This document shows, piece by piece, positions 9,798 to 18,971 of a DNA stretch of 64,000 nt. Where the stretch lies: NCBI GenBank assembly GCA_934277375.1, contig CAKQTZ010000002.1, positions 248,001 through 312,000 of the forward strand, read 5' to 3'. The notes below the pieces were generated by a model, which made no database searches, was not told the DNA's origin, and saw only the letters and a list, made by a program, of their open reading frames with translations. Every line of letters starts with the position of its first letter. Within the stretch, counting starts at the first letter, position 1. Made by a program: the position numbers and the translations under genes. Source of the DNA: an uncultured Coprococcus sp. (GTDB lineage Bacteria; Bacillota; Clostridia; Lachnospirales; Lachnospiraceae).

Positions 9798-12416
9798 ATG
9801 GAGTATATGAGAGCGGAGAGTAGAAGAAGTTGCAGATGGGGGCTGTATATTCTGGTATTTATGATCACGTTGGCTGTATATATGGCGGCCATAGTGATTC
9901 AGGGAGCTTATCCGTTTGGAAATAAAAGCTTCCTGACTTATGATGCGTATGTACAGTATAAGAATATGTTTCATATGCTTTTTGCATGGCTTGCAGGTGA
10001 ACATGATGGAACTTTTATGTGGAATACCGGAATGGGGATAGATGCATATCAGGAGGCGCTCTATTACTGCCTGAGTCCGTTCAATATACTGGTACTGATA
10101 ATGGGCGAGAGCCGTCTGGAGCTTTCCATGGTTCTTCTGATAGTTTTAAAATCCTCCTGCATTCCTGTTTCTGCACTTTGGTATTTTACACATACTAACA
10201 AATGTAATAAAAATGCGCAGTTTGGAAAAGGAATATCTGATCTGATTGCGGTAACATGCAGTATGGCATATGGGCTGTGTGGTTATATTCTGGCATATGG
10301 ACATAACATTATGTGGCTGGATGGCCTTATATTGATGCCGGTCCTCGCCATTGCTATTGAACGCCTGGCAGGTGAGGCAAAATGGACATATTATGTGGTT
10401 GTTCTGGCTGTTATTCTTATTCTCAATTTCTATTTTGCCTTATATATATGTGTGTTTGCTGTTATATATTTTGCCCTTGAAGACTTTGGTTCTATCAGAA
10501 TATTTGTGCACAGGGCTATACGGTTTGCGGGGGCATCAATACTAGCGGCAATGATCGCAGGGGCGGTTCTTATACCTGCTGCAAAGGTCGTTCTCAATTC
10601 CGCTGAATCAGCTGGGGATATAAACCAGCAGGGTATGAATATGTGGGGACAGGCAGGAGAATATATATCGTCGTTTTATCCGTTAAAAGAGATAAAGTGT
10701 ATATCCATGTTCTGTAATAACAGTTTTTGTGGAAGTGTAGTTATATTTTTATTTTCGCTATTTCTGATTTCCGGAGCAAATGGAGTTATAAAACGATTGA
10801 AATATGGTATTGTGGCTGCAGTGCTTGTACTTGCACTGAATTATCTGCCACTTAACTATGTGTTCCACGGATTTGCCATAACCCACGGCCTGGGCAACAG
10901 ATTTGCATTTGTGCTGACATTTCTGCTTGTGGATGCAGTATATATGATATTGCAGAACATACAGAAGGTGAAAATGCGGGAGATGGTCTGCGCGGCTTTA
11001 TGTGCATTGGCAGCATTCGCGATCAGTCTTATAGATAACAGGGAGATGAGTACACCTGTTGGATATGTTATATTTCTGCTGATAACTGTATTCACGGCAC
11101 TTATGTGTATATTCTGGAGGAGAAACAGTATAAAGCTGCACACATTGCTTGGTATGATATGTGTCATATGGTGTCTGGAAATAGCTGGAAATGCCGTGTA
11201 CAATCTGAAGGACAAGTACTCAGACAGCCTGCTGGATGACAGTATCGGGCTTGATAGATGGAGTGCAGCCTACGATGAGCTGAAAGTTGAAAACGGTGAG
11301 AGAAAGACGGCGTATATCGGTGAGGATTATTCACCGTATACGGAGACAAACTGGTATTCATCCATGGTGAATGGCAATACCATACGTGCATTTGGCAGTA
11401 TGGGCATAGGCCATTATGATAATGTCGAGTATATATATGATGGAATCACTCCGCTCACGGCACTCATGTATAATGTGCGGTATTCACTGGTAAACGAAGA
11501 AGGAACATATGCAGGGTATTCAGAGATTGAAGGTACGGATGATTACAAAGTATATGAGGCTGACAGACTGGCAGGAATGGGATTTGTACTCGACGAGGGG
11601 ATTGCGGAGTGGAAAGCAGATGGAAATGCTATGGAAAACCAGAATGATTTCATCCATATGGGATGTGGCATAGATGGCGGTATATTTACGGAGATAGATC
11701 TGAGTGAGGGAAAAGTCTCACATTATAATCTTGATGTAATCGATTCTGGCGATGGCTACTGTGCATATAGGACCACAAATGCATTTTCTCCTATTACACG
11801 ATATGAGTTTGATGCAGATTCTGATATGGATCTGTATATGTACAGCAGAGATACAAGAAATCACTATGTCGAGGCTTCGGTTGATGGCGCTGTTACTGTG
11901 ACCGGTATGCCTTATATGACGGAGTTTGTATCTCATATCGGAAAAGTTAAGAAGGGACAACATGTGAAGATATCTGTCTGCGGTGAGACCAGTTCCAAAA
12001 CCGGAAGTGTAGGCCAACAGAGGTTTGGACTGTATTCATTTGACGCAGATCTGTTTGAAGCTGCAGAGGAAAAGATTACACAGAGTGTAATGAAATCCGT
12101 ACATATAGAAAATGGCAGTTTTACGGGCAGCATAGAAGCAGATAGAGATGGTGTTCTATACCTGGCATATCCATATAATGATGGTTTTGATATATACCTG
12201 GATGGAGAGAAAAACGCCAAACTCAGACTTGGCACAGGAAATATGGGTATAAGGATCACAGCAGGGCTGCATGATATAACTATAACATACAGAACTCCGG
12301 GGCTTTTGACCGGATGCTGTGTGTCAATTGCAGGGATATGCATATTTATCGTTCTTATCGGGCTTCAAAAGAAAAAGAGAAATGGACGAGGGGAGAATTA
12401 TGAAACAGAAAGATGA
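9798..12416 (+). CDS. YfhO family membrane protein, copy 3 (diverged)
   Basis: An 872-residue YfhO-type protein, more distant from copies 1 and 2. The signature loop is AYPFGNKSFLTYDAYVQY, keeping the YPFG and the acidic residue, followed by WNTGMGIDAYQEALYYCLSPFNIL. It has the same layout: multiple membrane spans, then an extracellular beta-rich C-terminal half (for example DGVLYLAYPYNDGFDIYLDGEK) and a last membrane span. The ATG at 9798 immediately follows the stop of copy 2; an alternative in-frame ATG at 9807 is possible. It overlaps the sulfatase-fold gene by 17 bases. The different acceptor-loop residues suggest a different acceptor or donor from copies 1 and 2, which is inference. Confidence 0.82.
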   Translation: MEYMRAESRRSCRWGLYILVFMITLAVYMAAIVIQGAYPFGNKSFLTYDAYVQYKNMFHMLFAWLAGEHDGTFMWNTGMGIDAYQEALYYCLSPFNILVLIMGESRLELSMVLLIVLKSSCIPVSALWYFTHTNKCNKNAQFGKGISDLIAVTCSMAYGLCGYILAYGHNIMWLDGLILMPVLAIAIERLAGEAKWTYYVVVLAVILILNFYFALYICVFAVIYFALEDFGSIRIFVHRAIRFAGASILAAMIAGAVLIPAAKVVLNSAESAGDINQQGMNMWGQAGEYISSFYPLKEIKCISMFCNNSFCGSVVIFLFSLFLISGANGVIKRLKYGIVAAVLVLALNYLPLNYVFHGFAITHGLGNRFAFVLTFLLVDAVYMILQNIQKVKMREMVCAALCALAAFAISLIDNREMSTPVGYVIFLLITVFTALMCIFWRRNSIKLHTLLGMICVIWCLEIAGNAVYNLKDKYSDSLLDDSIGLDRWSAAYDELKVENGERKTAYIGEDYSPYTETNWYSSMVNGNTIRAFGSMGIGHYDNVEYIYDGITPLTALMYNVRYSLVNEEGTYAGYSEIEGTDDYKVYEADRLAGMGFVLDEGIAEWKADGNAMENQNDFIHMGCGIDGGIFTEIDLSEGKVSHYNLDVIDSGDGYCAYRTTNAFSPITRYEFDADSDMDLYMYSRDTRNHYVEASVDGAVTVTGMPYMTEFVSHIGKVKKGQHVKISVCGETSSKTGSVGQQRFGLYSFDADLFEAAEEKITQSVMKSVHIENGSFTGSIEADRDGVLYLAYPYNDGFDIYLDGEKNAKLRLGTGNMGIRITAGLHDITITYRTPGLLTGCCVSIAGICIFIVLIGLQKKKRNGRGENYETER

Positions 12417-14610
12417 TAATCATAAAGATAAGTATGATATCAAGACCATATTGGTCATATCTGTATCTGTGCTATTTTTCATAGTTGTGTATGCACCGGC
12501 GGAGCTTTATGTGAACAATATTGATGAATTCATTTTTTCAATGAAAGATATGCTGTCTGTACAGGTTCCGTCGCTGGTGGTGTCCGTGGCTGTGCTCAGT
12601 GCAGTGTTATACATTCTGACGAGGGTGAGTAAGAGGATATATGCATTTGTAGTGTGTGCTTTGTGGTGGATGTATCTGTGCACCATACTTCAGGGAGTGT
12701 TTTTCTCAGGCAAGCTTCCGCCTCTTGATGGCAGAGATATAGATTGGTCGGCATACAGGGGGGAGACCGTGTATGGGCTTATATTGTGCGTACTTGTTGC
12801 GGTGATAATAGGCTCTTTGTATATGAATCTCAGAAAAGTAATCGTGAATATTGTTAGATGGAGCTGCATCGCGGTGGACGTTGTATGTATTGTGGCTTTG
12901 TTTGTGATGGTGTCGAGGAACAGTGTATGGGGAACAGATATTACATATATGAATAATACAGAAAAAAACATATGTGATTATTCCACTGACCAGAATTATA
13001 TAATATTTCTGGTCGATTCTGTGGAGGGGGAGACTGTAGATAATCTCCTGAATGATGGCACGGTGGATAAGAAGGACTTCAGTGATTTTACATTCTATAA
13101 GAATGTGGTCGGAGCCTACCCATATACTGCAAGATCCATACCTTATATATTGTCTGGAAAATGGTATGAGTGCCAGTGCAAATTCTCTGATTATCTGGAT
13201 TCGGTTGTAGAAGAATCTCCTTTATTTGAAGAACTCAGGGCTGATGATTATGAATTGAACCTGTATGATATGAGTGAACTTCCGGTGAATGATAAAGGTG
13301 GTGAAAATGTGTTTGGCAATCTGACAAGTGACAGGACACATATAACATCGTACTCCGGATTCCTGAAGGATGTCATGATGCTTGGTGGCATCAAATATGC
13401 GCCGTATGCACTGAAAAAATATTGCTACAGCAAGGATGGCAACTATAACAGTCATATGCAGATGCGGGATGAAGCGAAATTATTTAATTGGAGAAATGAT
13501 GAATTCATGAAAAAACTGGAGTCAGATGGCATAACGAGAGTATCTGATAAGCAGTTTAAATTCATACATCTTGAGGGCGCGCATGTGCCATTCAGGTATG
13601 GCAGCTATGAGAATGATGTCAAGGCGGCCATGGAGATGATATCGGATTATCTTGATATACTTAAGGAGAATGGAGTATATGATAATTCGGTTATTATACT
13701 TATGGCTGATCATGGATACGCTGTTGGCAGGCAGAATGGACAGGGCAGGCAAAACCCCATGCTGCTTGTAAAACAGAAGAATGAACATCATGACATGATC
13801 TGTTCGGACCTTCCGGTATCGTATGCTGATCTGCAGGTTATGTATAAACGCCTGCTTGATGGGAAGAGTGGGGATGATCTATTTGATGTGAATGAGGATT
13901 CCATAAGGGAGAGAAGATACCTTCTGTATGAACTTGAAGATGAGGACAATATATATGAATACATGCAGACCGGAAATGCATCGGACGATTCAACCATGGT
14001 AGCTACTGGCAGAGAGTATTCCCTTGATGAAATGTATAAAGTGCCAGACAGAAAGTATACAGGTGTATATGGTGCAACAGACAGGCTGTTTGTATATCTG
14101 AATGATATGACGGGTAGACTTGTGTGTGCAATACTGATCTGGACATTGATTTTCAGATCTATAATGTTCTTGCTGGGGCTGATCTTGCGTGTATGCATGA
14201 AGCATAAAAAAATATCAGCGATAACACAGATCATGGTGTGCATTGTCCCTGAAGTCTTGATCCTTGCAGCACTTAAACACGCAATTACAACGGCGGCGTA
14301 TTATATTCCTTCTGGCAGAATGCTGGCAGGAATGGATACGGCTCTGCCGACCTATGACAATGGGTGGTATTCAGTCTCAGTCACATTGCTGGCAACGGCG
14401 GTTGCGTGTGTTGTGTTATTACTTAAAAGACGTAAAAAACTGGAGAACAGTGAGTGTTCTGACATGAAAAAATACGGCCCGGTTGTCGCTTGCTGCAGTT
14501 TGGTGCTGGTGCTTAGCTGGCTTTTACCGGTGGGAATGTCAATATACTGGGTGGCTACATGTGTGCTGGCAATGTGCGTAGAAAAGTTTATACAGAAGTC
14601 CACTCCATAA
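12400..14610 (+). CDS. Membrane-bound sulfatase/phosphotransferase-fold protein
   Basis: A 736-residue protein of the alkaline phosphatase superfamily (sulfatase-like, PF00884). Four or five N-terminal membrane segments (to about residue 190) precede an extracellular catalytic domain: IFLVDSVEGET (metal site), YPYTARSIPYILSGK with the probable Thr nucleophile, FIHLEGAHVPF and MADHGYAVG (metal-binding Asp-His). Unlike LtaS, it has a second group of hydrophobic segments after the catalytic domain (about residues 570-736). Members of this fold transfer phosphoglycerol, phosphoethanolamine or phosphocholine to surface glycans or remove sulfate; the substrate cannot be told here. The start at 12400 follows GAGGGGAGAATT; the longer frame from 12319 lies inside the previous gene. 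It is the last gene of the YfhO operon, suggesting joint work on one polymer. Its 3' end overlaps the convergent LysR gene by 23 bases. Confidence 0.8.
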   Translation: MKQKDDNHKDKYDIKTILVISVSVLFFIVVYAPAELYVNNIDEFIFSMKDMLSVQVPSLVVSVAVLSAVLYILTRVSKRIYAFVVCALWWMYLCTILQGVFFSGKLPPLDGRDIDWSAYRGETVYGLILCVLVAVIIGSLYMNLRKVIVNIVRWSCIAVDVVCIVALFVMVSRNSVWGTDITYMNNTEKNICDYSTDQNYIIFLVDSVEGETVDNLLNDGTVDKKDFSDFTFYKNVVGAYPYTARSIPYILSGKWYECQCKFSDYLDSVVEESPLFEELRADDYELNLYDMSELPVNDKGGENVFGNLTSDRTHITSYSGFLKDVMMLGGIKYAPYALKKYCYSKDGNYNSHMQMRDEAKLFNWRNDEFMKKLESDGITRVSDKQFKFIHLEGAHVPFRYGSYENDVKAAMEMISDYLDILKENGVYDNSVIILMADHGYAVGRQNGQGRQNPMLLVKQKNEHHDMICSDLPVSYADLQVMYKRLLDGKSGDDLFDVNEDSIRERRYLLYELEDEDNIYEYMQTGNASDDSTMVATGREYSLDEMYKVPDRKYTGVYGATDRLFVYLNDMTGRLVCAILIWTLIFRSIMFLLGLILRVCMKHKKISAITQIMVCIVPEVLILAALKHAITTAAYYIPSGRMLAGMDTALPTYDNGWYSVSVTLLATAVACVVLLLKRRKKLENSECSDMKKYGPVVACCSLVLVLSWLLPVGMSIYWVATCVLAMCVEKFIQKSTP

Positions 14611-15649
14611 ATTTTTTCATGGCAGTGCTCTGGTTTCTGGTGCCAGAATATGCGAAGCCTACAGTTCTGCTTGGGATTGGAGTGTCCAGAGGCAGCTCAG
14701 TGATTATGCCTGCATCCAACTGTTCGTGTGCGAACTCGCGGACTACGCTTGCGACACCCATGCCGATGGCTGCAAAGTCGATGAGAAGGTCCATGTTGTT
14801 GATCTCAAGGATCTGACTACAGTGTATGCTCTGGGTTCGGAGATAATCGTCTACATGGGTCCGGGTCACATTTGCCTCTTCAAGCACCATGAGATTGGAA
14901 TTTTCAAGTATATATGTCGTCGGAATAGATGTGCGATAATCTGATATATTGTGAGCAGAGCCTGCGGAGAAATCTCCGTGGGCTTTGCTTTTTTTATTGT
15001 CGTTTGATGATCTGTAATTCATGGAATCCAGCAGTGGGACAATGTTTCCCTTTATGTTCACCGGGAGACCGGACGCTGCGCTGTCGTAGTCGCTTCCAAT
15101 GTTCCTGTCGTAGAAGTTATCCAGATATTCGGGACTTGCCACGAATACATCGTGGATCTCCTTGACCGGGGAGTAGACTATTCCCTTTGGAAGCTCTGTA
15201 TTACAGATAAGTCCGATGTCAATATCTTCATTTTTCAGCAGTTTGATGGTGTTGAGAGTCGAGTGGCAGTCTATGCTGAATTTGATGTTGGGATTCTCCT
15301 TGATGAAGTCCTTCAGATAATCCAGCAGGATGTGTTTGCACAGAGACGTGCTTACGCCTATTCTTATATGACCAATGCCAAGTTCTTTGTAATTTTTCAG
15401 GTTTTCTTCGCCCATGTTAAGTGCATCGAATGCTCTGTCTACATATTCGTAGAGTACCTGCCCTTCTTCAGTCAGATCCACTCCCCTGGAGCCTCTGGAA
15501 AAGAGTGTGATGCCAAGTTCTGCCTCCAGTTTGGATATGGATTTACTGATGGCGGGCTGGCTGATGTAGAGCTGATTCGCCGCTTTGCTGATATTGCCGG
15601 CTTTTGCCACTGTATAGAATATTACATAGTTGTTCAGGTTGGCTATCAT
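14588..15649 (-). CDS. LysR family transcriptional regulator of the leu/ilv block
   Basis: A 353-residue LysR-type regulator. The N-terminal winged helix is textbook: [40 protein letters not shown] is recognisable (first about 60 residues), followed by a linker helix and a periplasmic-binding-like effector domain starting near residue 92 (IRIGVSTSL). It is about 50 residues longer than usual because of a polar, low-complexity insertion at about residues 180-240 ([16 protein letters not shown] region) inside the effector domain. It is transcribed divergently from leuC across a 118-base gap with a palindrome, the usual arrangement for a LysR regulator and its target, so control of leucine/branched-chain synthesis is inferred. 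The start has a good GGAGG site. The effector is unknown; a pathway intermediate such as isopropylmalate is a guess by analogy. Confidence 0.9.
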   Translation of the reverse strand: MIANLNNYVIFYTVAKAGNISKAANQLYISQPAISKSISKLEAELGITLFSRGSRGVDLTEEGQVLYEYVDRAFDALNMGEENLKNYKELGIGHIRIGVSTSLCKHILLDYLKDFIKENPNIKFSIDCHSTLNTIKLLKNEDIDIGLICNTELPKGIVYSPVKEIHDVFVASPEYLDNFYDRNIGSDYDSAASGLPVNIKGNIVPLLDSMNYRSSNDNKKSKAHGDFSAGSAHNISDYRTSIPTTYILENSNLMVLEEANVTRTHVDDYLRTQSIHCSQILEINNMDLLIDFAAIGMGVASVVREFAHEQLDAGIITELPLDTPIPSRTVGFAYSGTRNQSTAMKKFMEWTSV

Positions 15650-15667
15650 GACATTCCTCCGAGTTAT

Positions 15668-15758
15668 ATCAAGTATTCTTTTTATATATTGTAATTATAC
15701 CTTGATGAGTGATATTATCAAGAGTAAGATTTTATATTTAGAAACAAATGATAGGAGG
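15668..15758. promoter_or_regulatory. Divergent lysR/leuC promoters on a LysR-type palindrome
   Basis: CTTGAT (15701-15706) and ATCAAG (15717-15722) form a perfect inverted repeat with a 10-base spacer; a third half-site ATCAAG lies at 15668-15673. The palindrome supplies both -35 boxes. For leuC: TTGATG (15702-15707), 17 bases, TAAGAT (15725-15730). For lysR on the minus strand: TTGATA (15716-15721 read in reverse), 16 bases, TATAAT (15694-15699 in reverse). A regulator bound here would touch both polymerases. The leuC ribosome site AGGAGG is at 15753-15758. Confidence 0.7.
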
Positions 15759-15767
15759 ACTATAAAT

Positions 15768-17033
15768 ATGGGTATGACCATGACTCAGAAGATTTTAGCT
15801 GCTCATGCAGGACTGCCATCAGTTGAAGCAGGACAGCTTATCGAAGCAGATTTGGATTTAGTATTAGGAAATGACGTAACAACTCCAGTTGCAATTCATG
15901 AGATGGAGAAGTTCAACAAGAAGGAAGTATTTGACAAGAAGAAGATAGCTCTTGTCATGGATCACTTCACACCTAACAAGGACATCAAGAGTGCAGAGCA
16001 CTGTAAGTGTGTAAGACAGTTCTCAGCGGCAAATGAGATCGAGAACTATTTCGATGTTGGAGCAATGGGTATCGAGCATGCGCTTCTTCCAGAGAAAGGA
16101 CTTATCGTGGCAGGAGAGACTTGTATCGGTGCAGACTCACATACATGTACATACGGAGCGCTTGGCGCATTCTCAACAGGTGTCGGAAGTACAGATATGG
16201 CGGCAGGAATGGTGACAGGCAAGGCCTGGTTCAAGGTTCCATCAGCCATCAAGTTCAACATCGTTGGTGAGAAGGCAAAGTGGATCAGTGGTAAGGATGT
16301 AATCCTTCACATCATCGGTATGATCGGTGTTGACGGTGCACTTTACAAGTCTATGGAGTTCGTTGGTGATGGTATCAAGAATCTTACAATGGACGACAGA
16401 TTTACAATTGCGAACATGGCCATCGAGGCAGGTGCCAAGAATGGTATCTTCCCTGTCGATGAGCTTACAGAGGAGTATATGAAGGAGCACAGCACTAAGG
16501 CATATACAAAGTATGAGGCAGACGAGGACGCTGTATACGATGCAGAGTACACCATCGACCTGTCACAGCTTAAGCTTACAGTTGCTTTCCCTCATCTCCC
16601 AGAGAACACAAAGACTATCGATGAGGTTGGTGACATCAAGATCGATCAGGTAGTCATCGGTTCATGTACAAATGGACGTATCTCAGATATGAGGATTGCA
16701 GCAGATATCATCAAGGGAAGAAAGGTTGCTGACGGTGTCAGAGTTATCGTTATCCCTGGAACACAGGATATCTACCTTCAGTGTATTGAGGAAGGCCTTA
16801 TGACTATATTTGTCAAGGCTGGAGCAGTGGTTTCAACTCCTACATGCGGACCATGTCTTGGAGGACATATGGGCGTCATGGCAGCAGGAGAGAGAGCTGT
16901 ATCAACAACCAACCGTAACTTCGTAGGACGTATGGGTCACGTAGACTCAGAGGTATATCTTGCCAGCCCTGCTGTTGCAGCAGCTTCAGCCATCACAGGT
17001 AAGATCAGCAGTCCTGACGAACTTGGATTATAA
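15768..17033 (+). CDS. leuC: 3-isopropylmalate dehydratase large subunit
   Basis: With LeuD it isomerises 2-isopropylmalate to 3-isopropylmalate in leucine synthesis. The 421-residue length fits the homoaconitase-type LeuC of Clostridia and archaea rather than the 466-residue enterobacterial type. The 4Fe-4S ligands are visible: Cys in [14 protein letters not shown] and the pair in [13 protein letters not shown]; the substrate region [22 protein letters not shown] is present. The ATG at 15768 lies 9 bases after AGGAGG; a second ATG at 15774 is less well placed. It heads the leuCDB-ilvDB series and its promoter is shared with the divergent LysR gene. The gap to leuD is 22 bases. Confidence 0.96.
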   Translation: MGMTMTQKILAAHAGLPSVEAGQLIEADLDLVLGNDVTTPVAIHEMEKFNKKEVFDKKKIALVMDHFTPNKDIKSAEHCKCVRQFSAANEIENYFDVGAMGIEHALLPEKGLIVAGETCIGADSHTCTYGALGAFSTGVGSTDMAAGMVTGKAWFKVPSAIKFNIVGEKAKWISGKDVILHIIGMIGVDGALYKSMEFVGDGIKNLTMDDRFTIANMAIEAGAKNGIFPVDELTEEYMKEHSTKAYTKYEADEDAVYDAEYTIDLSQLKLTVAFPHLPENTKTIDEVGDIKIDQVVIGSCTNGRISDMRIAADIIKGRKVADGVRVIVIPGTQDIYLQCIEEGLMTIFVKAGAVVSTPTCGPCLGGHMGVMAAGERAVSTTNRNFVGRMGHVDSEVYLASPAVAAASAITGKISSPDELGL

Positions 17034-17055
17034 AAAGAGACAAAGGAGATAGACT

Positions 17056-17547
17056 ATGAAAGCACATGGAACAGTACACAAATATGGTGACAACGTAGAT
17101 ACAGATGTAATCATCCCTGCAAGATACCTGAATTCATCAGACCCTACAGAGCTTGCAAAGAGCTGTATGGAAGATATAGATAAGGATTTCGTTAAGCGCG
17201 TAAAGCCGGGCGATATCATGGTGGCAAGAAAGAACTTCGGCTGTGGATCTTCAAGAGAGCATGCACCTATAGCCATCAAGGCTTCAGGAATAAGCTGTGT
17301 AATCGCAGAGACATTTGCCAGAATCTTCTATAGAAATGCCATCAATATCGGACTTCCTATCATCGAGTGCCCAGAGGCAGCAGAGGCTATCCAGGCAGGA
17401 GATGATGTGGAGATAGATTTCGACAGCGGTATGATCTATGACAGAACCCAGGGAACAGAGTTCAAGGGTCAGGCATTCCCTCCGTTCATGCAGGAGATCA
17501 TCAAGAGTGAGGGACTCATCAACTACATCAATAATAAAAATAAATAG
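17056..17547 (+). CDS. leuD: 3-isopropylmalate dehydratase small subunit
   Basis: Swivelling-domain partner of LeuC, 163 residues, the short form that matches the homoaconitase-type LeuC. Motifs seen: [17 protein letters not shown] at the N terminus, [14 protein letters not shown] at the active site, and [17 protein letters not shown] strong AAAGGAGA site precedes the ATG. It is 14 bases from leuB, clearly one operon. Confidence 0.97.
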   Translation: MKAHGTVHKYGDNVDTDVIIPARYLNSSDPTELAKSCMEDIDKDFVKRVKPGDIMVARKNFGCGSSREHAPIAIKASGISCVIAETFARIFYRNAINIGLPIIECPEAAEAIQAGDDVEIDFDSGMIYDRTQGTEFKGQAFPPFMQEIIKSEGLINYINNKNK

Positions 17548-17561
17548 AAGGAGAAAGAAAA

Positions 17562-18644
17562 ATGCAGTGCAATTTAGCCGTAATAAAAGGTGACGGTATC
17601 GGCCCAGAGGTAGTTACAGAGGCTATGAAGGTGTTAGATACAGTCGGAGAGAAGTTCGGACATACATTTGACTATGAGCAGATCCTCATGGGTGGATGTT
17701 CAATAGATGCAACAGGCGTACCACTCACAGACGAGGCAGTGGCAGTTGCAAAGTCAAAGGATGCTGTTCTCCTCGGTTCGATCGGAGGAAATACATCCAC
17801 ATCACCATGGTACAAGCTCCCTCCAAATCTCCGCCCAGAGGCAGGACTGTTAAAGATCAGAAAAGAGCTTGGTCTCTTCGCAAATCTTCGTCCAGCCAAT
17901 CTCTACGATGAGCTGAAGGAGGCATGTCCACTTAAGGCTGAGATCGCAGAGCGCGGATTTGATATGATGATGATGAGAGAGCTCACCGGTGGTCTCTACT
18001 TTGGCGAGAGACACACAGAGGAGGTTGACGGAGTTATGACAGCCGTTGATACCCTCACATACAATGAGAACGAGATCAGAAGAATAGCCATCAAGGCATT
18101 TGACATAGCTATGAAGAGAAGGAAGAAAGTCACATCAGTTGACAAGGCAAATGTCCTTGATTCTTCAAGACTCTGGAGAAAGGTAGTTGAGGAAGTGGCA
18201 AAGGATTATCCAGAAGTTGAGCTTGAGCACATGCTCGTTGACAACTGTGCAATGCAGCTTGTGAAGGATCCTGCACAGTTCGACGTTGTACTCACAGAGA
18301 ACATGTTTGGAGACATCCTCTCTGACGAGGCATCCATGATCTCAGGTTCTATCGGAATGCTTTCATCGGCATCACTTAACGAGACGAAGTTTGGTATGTA
18401 CGAGCCATCAGGCGGATCAGCACCTGACATAGCAGGACAGAACAAGGCAAATCCGATCGCTACCATTCTGTCAGCGGCCATGATGCTCAGATATACATTT
18501 GACCTCGACAAAGAGGCAGATGCAGTTGAGAATGCCGTAAAGCAGGTACTCAAGGACGGATACAGAACAATAGATATACACTCAGAGGGAACACAGCTCG
18601 TAAGCTGTTCTGAGATGGGAGATCTTATCTGCGAGAGAATCTAA
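17562..18644 (+). CDS. leuB: 3-isopropylmalate dehydrogenase
   Basis: NAD-dependent oxidation and decarboxylation of 3-isopropylmalate, the third leucine-specific step. At 360 residues it has the expected length, with IKGDGIGPEVV at the N terminus, the substrate-binding RPEAGLLKIRKELGLFANLRP, LTGGLYFG, TSVDKANVLDSSRLWR with the catalytic Lys, and the metal-binding Asp in GDILSDEASMISGS, followed by EPSGGSAPDIAGQNKANP. RBS AAGGAGAAAG. The gap to ilvD that follows (327 bases) holds two copies of the structured repeat. Confidence 0.97.
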   Translation: MQCNLAVIKGDGIGPEVVTEAMKVLDTVGEKFGHTFDYEQILMGGCSIDATGVPLTDEAVAVAKSKDAVLLGSIGGNTSTSPWYKLPPNLRPEAGLLKIRKELGLFANLRPANLYDELKEACPLKAEIAERGFDMMMMRELTGGLYFGERHTEEVDGVMTAVDTLTYNENEIRRIAIKAFDIAMKRRKKVTSVDKANVLDSSRLWRKVVEEVAKDYPEVELEHMLVDNCAMQLVKDPAQFDVVLTENMFGDILSDEASMISGSIGMLSSASLNETKFGMYEPSGGSAPDIAGQNKANPIATILSAAMMLRYTFDLDKEADAVENAVKQVLKDGYRTIDIHSEGTQLVSCSEMGDLICERI

Positions 18645-18654
18645 CGACCAACAA

Positions 18655-18703
18655 GATATACCACAAGCGGACATACGTGAGAGAGCGCTCCGCGGTGGTA
18701 TAC
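18655..18703 (+). repeat. Structured repeat, internally deleted copy (leuB-ilvD gap)
   Basis: GATATACCAC (18655-18664) pairs with GTGGTATAC (18695-18703), and GCGGA (18667-18671) with TCCGC (18689-18693). The first 20 bases and the last about 25 bases match the full copy at 18807-18912 in the same order and orientation, but about 58 bases of the core are missing. It looks like a direct duplicate that lost its centre. Confidence 0.7.
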
Positions 18704-18791
18704 TGAAGATTATGTATATAAAAATATAAAATGTAGAAAATTGTAAAAGAATTTGACATTCACAGCGAGTGGTTCCGTGATATACAGAAAA
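18704..18791. other. Intergenic DNA between two repeat copies
   Basis: An AT-rich stretch with no coding potential. It contains TTGACA at 18752-18757 but no well-spaced -10 box that I would defend, so a separate ilvD promoter is possible but not shown. A weak half of a CodY-like box (GAAAATT near 18735) was considered and not called. Confidence 0.4.
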
Positions 18792-18926
18792 GCGGAGTGT
18801 GTTTCAGATATACCACAAGCGGACATTTGAGCCCGCCGGTACTTGGCGATACGAAGTGAGCCTTAGTACCGTTGCAGGGCGAAACGAGCGAGAGCGCTCC
18901 GCGGTGGTATATTGAACACACGCTGC
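18792..18926 (+). repeat. Structured repeat, full copy 1 (before ilvD)
   Basis: Outer arms at about 18792-18816 and 18904-18926 pair imperfectly (TATACCAC with GTGGTATA at the inner end, GTGTGTT with AACACAC outside). Inside, GCGGA pairs with TCCGC; GCCC (18830-18833) with GGGC (18876-18880); CGGTACT with AGTACCG; and GAGCG-AGAG-CGCTC forms a hairpin just before the right arm. The core shares CCGCCGGT, CTTAGTACCG and the GAGCG hairpin with copies 2 and 3. It ends 45 bases before the ilvD start. Confidence 0.75.
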
Positions 18927-18971
18927 TTGTTCGGTACAAGGATCCGCCCGCGTGATGGGAAAGGAAAAAAG

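Noticed and set aside
2818..14610. Horizontally acquired island
   Set aside because: The membrane-protein operon is richer in AT codons than the neighbouring housekeeping genes, but there is no integrase, tRNA, flanking repeat or other boundary; expression level differences explain the codon use equally well.
18725..18743. CodY box (AATTTTCWGAAAATT) upstream of ilvD
   Set aside because: Only the right half (GAAAATT) matches; there are at least four mismatches over 15 bases in an AT-rich region.
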